Below, piece by piece: positions 35,601 to 44,600 of a DNA stretch of 64,000 bases (position 1 is its first letter; the number at the start of each line of letters is the position of its first letter). The notes beneath the pieces are model-generated. The model saw only the letters and a list, made by a program, of their open reading frames with translations. It was not told the origin of the DNA and did no database searches. A program made the translations under genes and the position numbers. This stretch comes from Chelydra serpentina (lineage: Eukaryota; Chordata; Testudines; Chelydridae), in the NCBI GenBank assembly GCA_037349315.1, contig JBAIAC010000023.1:40831001-40895000 (forward strand), in the 5' to 3' direction.

Positions 35601-38600
35601 GCCTTCAGGCGCGGGGCCACCGGTCCAGCCCCACTGATGCCCTCCCTCTCTGGGAAATAAGGGGCTTTGCCTTCACTTTCCGCGGTCCTCCTTCTGGTCC
35701 TCTGTTCTCTCGGAAACATCCTCTCCCTTCATTTCCTGTCACCCACTTCTGGCTCCCCCCCCCCCCCCGGGCCCCTCTCCCTCCCCGCCTTGCCCTGCTC
35801 TGGATCCTGCAGCCCGGCCTTTCCCAGGAGGCTTCTCCTCTGGGCTTGCTGAAGCGCTGCTTGTGTTCCTGCCAGCCCCTCTCCTCCATTGCAGCTGCCC
35901 GGGTGGCGGGCAGGCGGCAGCAGCACTATCTGCCCATGCCACCCGCGGGCACCAGCAGCAGACTCCTGTGCCGGGCGGTTCTGTACCGTTTCTAGCCCAG
36001 TGCCCGCTCTCGGAGCAGACCAGCTGCTCCGGGGAGGCCAGGGATCTGTCGTCACTCCATGCCCGGGGGGAATTGCGCTTGGTCGATCTGGCTTCAGCCT
36101 TGGCCCCCAGGGCCGTTGGTGGGTGTCCCGATTTGCCGTGGTCGGAAGGGGCGAAGAGGGTGGGCATGGGCCCCACGGGGCCGTAGGCTCTTTCTCTGAG
36201 TGCTCCCCGCCTTCGCAAGCCCTGAATTCGCCCCGTGCTGAGCTGCGCGGCCGAGGGCAGGAACTGCCCCTGGAGGATCTGCTCCGGTGAGCGCCGCTCG
36301 CCGGGCGCGCCCGTGCCAGGGGTTGGCGCTGATTCAGCCTGCCGTCTGTTGGCAGCGCCGCGGGTAATGAATTGTTTATGACCTGTGCCTCGGCTTTTCA
36401 ATGAGCTGAAACGTGTCAGATAATAAGTTGTTTATAAGCCGTAAATCTGGGGCACAATAAACCAAAGTCGGGTGGTTTAAGCGTGAGTTGTGAGCTGCCG
36501 CCCCATTGGGCCGGGCGTCGATGATGAGTTGCGAGCTGGCGTCCCATTGGCTAGCGGATTGGCGACGAGGCCCGAGCATGGCTTCCGTTGGGCGGCGAGC
36601 TGATGCTGAGCCCGGAGCTGCGAGCCCGTTGGGCAGCAGGTTGGTGACGCGGCGTGAGCGCCGGTCTCATTGGGTAATGGCTTGATGATGAGTTGTGAGC
36701 TGAAGTCCCGTTGGGTAATGAATTACTTGGAGACATATTTGCTTGGGAGAAGTAAATCTGGTCTGTACATTGTTGCCGAGTTGTGATTATATTGTACCAC
36801 GCTCTGTAAATCACCGATAACGCCTTGATATACGGCGCCGGGAGCAGCTTGTAATTGAAACCAAATGCAGACACCTCAGCGGCGCGGCATCTCTCCAGCA
36901 GGGCCGCTCTGCTTCCAGCGCAGAGCAACCCCGGGCAGCGATGCCCAGTGTGCAGCGTACCTGGCACCACGATAATCAGCCCCAAAGAGCTCTTTGGCTC
37001 TGCCAGCCGTAGGTGGCGTTTGTGGGCTGACCTAGGCCTGGGATCCCGGACTCCAGGGTTCTGATCCTGTCTTTGAACATGTCGCTCCCCGCTTTGCCTC
37101 AGTTTGCCCACCTGTGAAATGGGGACGATGCTCTGTGCCCATCTCCCAGGCAGGTTAGGGATGGAGAAGTTAATGGGTCCAAGCCTCATGGCAAGGGGAT
37201 TCCCAGCCCTTGGCATGATCGCTGGCTCCCTCTCTCAGATGGGAGATGGGGTCCCCTTTGCATCTCACTGGGGTGCCGATTCCTGCAGCACCTGGGCACT
37301 GAACTCCCCCCAGGTGAAGAATTGCAAGCCCTGGTGGGGTTTCCTCAGCCAAACGCTGCCCTTTTGTTCAGCCCAGAAAGGAGATTCCCAAGAGGGAATG
37401 TGCCACAGAGTTATCCCCCCGCCCGGTACGCTCCTGCTGCCCTAGTGCATGGCTCTGGCTCCTTGACCATGAATGGAGCACAGGTGCAGGCAAGAACATC
37501 TGTTGCAACAGTGTGTGTCCCTGCTCATTCTCGACTGTGGTATCTAAGTGCTAGACCCCAGCCTCGCGTCTGTTACTGCTCCGCAGCGCTCCTGGCTGTT
37601 GTGGGGCAAGCAGCGTAACCGGACGATGGGAAGCTGTTCTCGGGTGCGATCCCGGTGCTCACCCCGTTACCCTGGGGCTAGGCAGAGGTCAGAGGAGGCG
37701 AAATCTCCGGGAGCCAGGGAACAGCAGCTGGGTGAGAGGAGCTGGCTGGCTGCAGCACATGCACAAAGCCTGTTGCTGGGACGGCTGCTCCAGCCACACA
37801 AGGACACGTCAGGCACGTTCCCTCCAGGCCGCGGCTGTTCGCCGCTCTGGGATCGTTTTCGCACAAAGAGCAATTAGCGGCTTCCGATGTAATTAGCTAA
37901 CGATCCCCTCGGCTCAGGCAGCCTGACACATAAGGAGAGCGGGCTGCCTCTCCAAGCCCAGCGCTCGGAAGGGAGCCCCCAGGTCCTCAGCCTTCGGACA
38001 CTGGAGAGGTTGCCCGGCCCGGCGAGATCGGCGTTTGCCCCGTGGATCTGAGTGCGGGGGGGGCTGTGCCCTGGCGAGACGGGAAGCAACACAGCGTTAA
38101 AAGTCAAAGGGGGCTAGCGGCACGGGCCCAGCTCTGCCCCCCCCCCCCGGCACACACATCTGCAGGCCCCCATCCACACACGCATGCACGTACAAAGGGG
38201 AGCGGGGCAGTTCTGCACGGAGGCGCTGGAGGAGCTCAGGGTAGTTCCCGGTGTGCCTGGGGTCCCGCTGTCTGAGCGCTAATTACTAAGTGGATGGGAA
38301 TTGACAGCCCCTGTCCCCCTCCAGTTTGCTGGGCACCGCAGCCGGCTGGGGGAGCCAAGAGGCCTCCGTGAGAAGGATTTAATGATCCAGACACATTTTA
38401 AAGGAAAATAAGCCCCGAATTTGGCTTGGTTAGAGACACAATCCCCCCCCCCCCCCCGAAGATCCGTGGGGAAACTGAGGCCCGGGGTCGCACAGCCAGT
38501 GGCAGAGCTGGGAAGGAGCCATGGGGCCTGACTCCCAGCCCCATGCCCCCTGCTCCAGCCCATGCTGTCCGGCCATGGCGTGGCGCTGGGGCTAGGAGTC

Positions 38601-41600
38601 TCCCTCTTCTGTCAGCCCCCCAGTCCCCTGCTGCCTGCCCCAGGGCTTCCCAGCCCCTCAGCCCAGAGCAGATAGCAGATAGTCCCCGTGCAGATAGCTC
38701 CTGCCGGGCCCATCCTGCAGGGTGCTGGGCGCAGCCAGGCCTGCTCCAGCAGCCTCCCCCGAGGCAGTGCCGCCCAGCTCCGGATCGGGCCCCCTCAGCC
38801 TTGATTACGCGCGGGGAGCCTGGAGATGAAGGATAAAATGCCTTCCCCAATCGATCACTGCTGCTGCTATCAGACACCCGGCCCCGGCTCTCCGCGGTGA
38901 TTGGCAGGCCCCGGCGCGCCGAGCCATTGCATTCCGCTCACATCCTCCAGCCCCGCGCGCTCAGCGCTGCCCTTCACCCTGCCAGCAGGTGTCCGGGGGG
39001 GCTGGTCCGGCTCCCGTCCCAGCCCCAAGGGGAAGGGACCCCGTGCCTGCCAGGCAGGGCACGCTTCTGCCGTGGGGGGCTGAGGAGCAGACCGTGCGCC
39101 AGCGCACCCCTGGGCGGCCCATGCTGCAGCCTGGGCCCCCCAGAGGGAGAGGATGGATCCGTCTGGCTGAGCGGCCTGGCCTGCTGAGACCCCAGCCCAC
39201 AGCTCCATCAGGGCTGCCCCGGGCTCCCCACCCTGGGGCGTGACACGGGCACCGCTGGGCTCCAGGGGAACGGTCCTGGCAGACCGGGACTTGGGACCGT
39301 CTGCTCCCAAAGTGGGCTGGTCCCCCTCGGCTAATGGAGCGTCCCCGTAAGGTGCCGGGACGGGGGGTAGCTGGCGCTCTGGTACCGTGGCGCTTCCGGG
39401 GGTGCACATCCCCAGGACGATTGCAACCGGGCGGGCCCTGGAGACGGGCGTGGGGGAGCTTGCATGTCACCTGCCAGCATCCAAAGAGTTAACGGCCCAG
39501 CCGGCTCTGCTGCTGGGCGGGGGGAGCGTTTATGAGGATCGATTCCCCACTTAGCCGCAATCTCGCTTTATTATTCACCTTTTTTCCCTTTGGAGCAGAA
39601 GCAGCCCCCCCCCCCCCGCGCCTCCCTCCCCTCTGGCCTTTGTCTCTGGTTTGCAGGGATGTTGCTCGCGGCTGGGGGTGGGGAGCATCATTACCGGCCT
39701 CCCTTAAATCTTCCCAAGCAATATCGCTCCGACAGCGGGCGAGACGAGCACTGGTTAATTAAGCCATATACAGCCCCCCAAGCTGAGCCCTGCGATGCTG
39801 CGTCTGCCTTTTAATAACATGCACCACTAGAAATCCTGCCCCCGCCCCCGCCCCCCCCCCCCCCCGAGCGCGGCTCCGGGCCGGAGAACTGCATTTCCAC
39901 CGGGCTCATTGTCACGGACTCCCAGGTCGTGCCCTCTCTTGGCCCCGTGCGGTCCGTGGGGGGGTGCCCCTTTCAGTGAGACAGCCCTTCTCGGGGGTCC
40001 ACTCTCTCTCGGGGTCCAGCCCCTCCACCTCCTGGAGCCGCACCTCTCCGAGCCTTAGCACGCCTGTCTCTCGCCGTGGGCCCCCTCAGGGAGTCCACGC
40101 ACTCTGGACCCCCGGGCCTCCGCCCCCGAAGGGGACAATGCAACCCTGTTCTCTAGCCCAGAGTGGCTCTCAGCCAGTGTAAAACAGGAGGGATTATGGA
40201 GCGTTGAACACAGCACAGGAACTCTCAGGCCTGGCCTCCCCCCAGCCCAGCACATCCAGCTTTCTCCTGCGTCCAGGTGGGCTCTGCCTGCTTCCTCTTT
40301 CCAGCCCAGAGCCCACCTGCTTCCCAGCTGGGCGGTGGATCTCACTGGCCCCAAGCCCCGCCTCTGTCCATTGCCTTCTCTCCAGGTAAACAGCCCTGCA
40401 AACAGGGGTGTCTGGGCCTCTTCTCTGTCTCTGGCCCCCTGTGGCTGGAACCGCCCTCCCCACCCCCGCCCTCCTCTCTTCGCAGCCTATTGTTCTCCCT
40501 CTGGCCAGGACCGGCTGCGGACTCCTGCGCTGGGCTTCCAGGTCACCAGTCGCCGGGGTGTCCATTCTCCACGTCCGTGGCTGGGGTCCCCAGTCCCCTC
40601 GCCAGTCCCCTGTAACAACAAACTCCCTCTCCCATCACCTCGTTAAACCCGTAACACCCAGGGAAACTGAGTCCCACCCCCTCTGCATGCAACCCTAGGA
40701 AACCAAGAAAAAACCCCATAGGCAACAAGGAAAACAGGAAACTCCCCCATGCGTCACATCTTCACACTCATCCCCAGGCCCGCCCCCCCATCCCTCCTGT
40801 ATGAAATTAAAACAACGAGGGATTGCCAGAGATGAAGCAGCCCTTGGCCCACGGCCCCCTCCCCCAGCCACTGCTGCCCTGGGGGGCAGGGGAAGGCTCT
40901 TCCCCACGGATGCTGAGTGGGGAGACAGCCAGGGCGCAGCTGGCCAGTGTCTGTCCCGTTTTCACTAGCCAGAAGGCTGGGCCGGTGCCAGCTGGTGCCA
41001 CGGGGCACAAGTGGCTCCTGCTGTCTTGGGCAGCTGAGCTGGGACGGATTCGCCCACAGGCTGGGGTGCCCAGCCCTGGTGTGGCCCCCTCCCGATGCCC
41101 CTGCCCAGAGGGGTCTGGTTCTCCCCTTGGCCGCTCTCCTGGGGGAAAATCCCCCCCACAAGTCCCCAGAGCGATGGGAACCAGGCCGACCCCCATCCGA
41201 GCCCCCTCCCCATCTACTAGCCCTCTGCTCGCTGGCCGCGGGGCCAGCTGCCCGCGCTGAGGCCCTGTCTCCGCTGTCCCCTGCAGGCCCACGTTCCAGT
41301 ACTTCACCTGGCACACCTGCCTGCTGGGCATCCTGGGCTGCAGCGTCATGATGTTCCTCATCAGCCCCATCTACGCCTCGGCCAGCGTGGCCTTCATGCT
41401 GCTGCTGCTCCTGTCCCTGCACTGCCTGTCCCCCAGCAGCAGCTGGGGCTACATCAGCCAGGCCCTCATCTTCCACCAGGTAAGCTGGCCCCGCCCCCGC
41501 CCGGGTGTCTCCGGGGGCACCTTCCCCCCTCGGGAGTCTCTGCTCGTCCCCGGCGCAGCCTCTGCCTGGCCCCTTGCCCCAGCGCTGGGCTCACGCTCCC

Positions 41601-44600
41601 AGCCCCGGCGCGGGCACGGCGCCCGCCCAGCCTGGCACTTGGGGTCGTCAGATCAGCGCTGAAAACTCCCATTAGAGCTTAATGGGCTCTGCCGAGCGCC
41701 CGGCTGCAGCTCCTTGGGAGCAGCCCCTCTGCACGGAGCCGTTCTGCCAGGCGGCGTGAGTGGGGGGGGTCCTCTCGCTGACACCGGTGTAAATCCAGGA
41801 GTCAGCGGGGCTGCTCCAGAGTCACACCCTGTGGGGAATGGGCAGCTGCCTTCGACGGCAGGCACCATCCTAGCGGCGGGCACCGTCCTAGCAGCGGGCA
41901 CCGTCCCCGGGCTGGTGGGAGCCACACCCAGAGGCCGATCCCGATCTCACCTTACTCCACAGGCCTCGGCAATGTCAGCTCTGATGACAGATAAGTCGGG
42001 CTCCTAGTCTGCGGGGCCAAGCTGAGCGGGGCTGCCGGGGGCTCAGGGAGCCGGCCGGGCTGGGCCAACGTGGCTCGGGAACGTTCCTCGTTTCCATTGA
42101 AAGCAATGGCGTTAGGCTTGGAGGAGCCGGGCTGTGCCCTTTGCATGACTCTGGCCCTGGCCCGGGGACCCGGGGCGCGACTCACGCCCCCCAGGAGGGA
42201 GCGGGGGAGCAGGGAAAGCCACTAGAAGTGACTGGGGGCAGGCGCCTGCCTTCCCCCCTGGCATGGAGGGACCCAGAGCCCTGGCCTGTGCAGGGGACTA
42301 AAGCCGCCCATACCTGTAGCACAGGGTGTGAGCCCCACCCTGGGGTGGGGGTGGGAGAAGCGGCCACCGGTGGGGAGCTGAGTTACAGGGAATCAGGATG
42401 TGGCTGAAAGGAAAGAGGGGGGAGTAAAAGGGGGGGGGGGAGACAATTTCCAGCATAGGAGGAAGCAAGCGCCGGACCTGCTTCAGCCCAACCTACCTAG
42501 CCCCTCCCCCTCCCCAGGTGTGTGCTGCCCCCCCCAACATGCAGCAATCTCGTCCATTTTATCCCAGAGCTCACGGATCCCCAGAATCGGTGCTGCACCC
42601 CCAGCTATGGGACAGTCCCTTCGCCGGGCCAGACCCCCAAGGGGTCTCACTTCCCGCCTCCTTAGCCTGGACCACTGGAGCTCCAGGCCTCCTGCTTCAC
42701 CCTGTGAGCTCCGTCGAGAGAGTCCAGTTGAGACAGACCCTGGTAGAGACTTGTGCACCCTACAGGGATTGATGCACCTCACCCAGTATTTGTAGTGATG
42801 CTCAGTGCCAAAAAAAGTCCGGTTTATCAGTCAATCGGACACAGCCTATGAAGTCCTTAGGTGAGCACGGAGAACTGAAGGTTAAAGCATAGTCCAAGCC
42901 CATTCTGGTTAGCCCAGAGCCCAACCAAGCTGGAATGAACTCCATGTTCAGGCTCTGTCTGACTGACCTCCCTGGGCAGTTCCCAGGTGAGAGGCCCAAC
43001 TCCTTCCAACCGCCAACTCCGATCCCTCCACCTCCCTCCTTCCCAGTTCTTTGTTCTTGAGCTGGGGGATTTTGCTCAGCTTCCCTGCTGAGCGGTAGGG
43101 AAACCCCTCTCCCTCTGGGCATCAGTTGCCAGGTGTCAATGTCCTGGTGACTGGATTTGCCACGTCGTCGTCGTCTCAGATTTTCCACTGATATGGGGTC
43201 AGCCTCGGTCAGTCCTTTTTAAGGATCCATTCAGGTCAGACATTGATACCCATGTCTCTCAGCCTGCCCTGAGAGCAAACGGTCGCTTTTCCCCAACCAC
43301 TGGGTAGCCATGCGAAATACAGGGGAAACTGAGGCACACATGGGGTCATTAAAATGTCACCGTAAATTCCCACTTGGTCACGCAAACCGTCTGGAAGTCA
43401 CCTCTGGGGTAGAACATGGCAACTATCTACCATGCAGTCAAGTTAAGGCAGGTAGGGTGACCAGACCTACGGGAGGAGCAAACACCCCCCCCCCCCACTG
43501 CCCACTCCCCCCCACACCCTGTCTGGCCTCCCTTCCCCTCCCCCCACAACCAGCATGGCTGGCTCCCCCTCCCCCCACCCTCCCCTTGGGCAGCCAGGCC
43601 CCGTTGTCAGGGGCTGCCAGGCCCAGTGTCACTCTCGGTCTGCGGCAGGTGGGCGGCTCCTCCCGACTCCGCACTGCTCAGCAAGGAGCTGCCTGGTGCC
43701 TCGGCCGACCCCATGCCAGGCCCGGCCCCCACCCACCTGGGCGTTACCCCATTGCTTTCTCTCGATGGCCCCCCGAGCCGAGTCAGTTCTATCCGCCCTG
43801 ACCAGCCGCTCGGCCCCTGCCGCCAGGTCCGGAAGTACCTGCTGATGCTGGACGTCCGTAAGGAGCACGTCAAGTTCTGGCGCCCCCAGATGCTGCTGAT
43901 GGTGAAGAACCCCCGGTCCAGCGTCCAGCTGATCGGCTTCATCAACGACCTGAAGAAGAGCGGCCTGTACGTGCTGGGCCACGTGGAGCTGGCGGAGTTA
44001 GGTGAGAGCCGGGCCTGGCCCGCGGGGCTGCCGTGGTGAGGATCCAGCCGGAGGGGAGCAGGGCTCGGGGGCTGGGGGTTACGCCAGGTGGGGGGGGCTG
44101 GAGGGAACCGCTCTGCGGGGGGGATGCCTCGGAGCTGAGCTCCCCCCGGAAGTGGGGCCCGGGGCTGTTCTCACCACCAGGCCTGACGCTGCCCCGTCTC
44201 CCCCCAGACTCCCTGCCCTCCGACCCGCTGCAGACCCAGGCCGACTCCTGGCTCCTGCTGGTGGACAGGCTGAACATCAAAGCCTTTGTGAATCTCACGC
44301 TGGCCGACTCGGTGCGCCACGGCGTCCAGCAGCTACTCTTCATCTCCGGCCTGGGTGAGTGCCCGCCCCCGCTCCCGCCCCCGCCCGCCGGTGCACGGCC
44401 CCGGCTGGGCGCTGCAGGAAGGGGCCCCACGGCCCAGCCGCCGGGGTCACCGCTTGCTGGCGCCTCTCCTGGCTGCTGTGGGGATGGAGCAGAGACGCCT
44501 GCCGGAACTGCCCTGCCCGCTTCCTGCTCGGGGCCGGAGCCTGGGACTGCCCGTGTATCCCTCCCTGCCCTCGGGCCTGTCCTGAGCACACTCTGTGTCC

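Larger units (their letters stand above)
29769..41286 (+). other. SLC12A9 intron 8
   Basis: 11518 bp, the longest intron. Contains AT-richer islands at 30478-30715, 33100-33175, 33978-34098, 36360-36890, 37845-37950, 38270-38440, 38795-38975 and 39480-39832; a MIR-like four-unit array (34571-34890); MIR-like pieces (37022-37132, 38455-38575); a degenerate 41-bp array (36485-36730); and an LTR with target duplication (39910-40766). 31000-33000 and 34990-36340 are GC-rich with no recognised feature. Confidence 0.82.

Noticed and set aside
43451..43466. Full copy of the 1951 MITE
   Set aside because: Only the terminal word ggtagggtgaccagac is present; the body and second terminus are missing.
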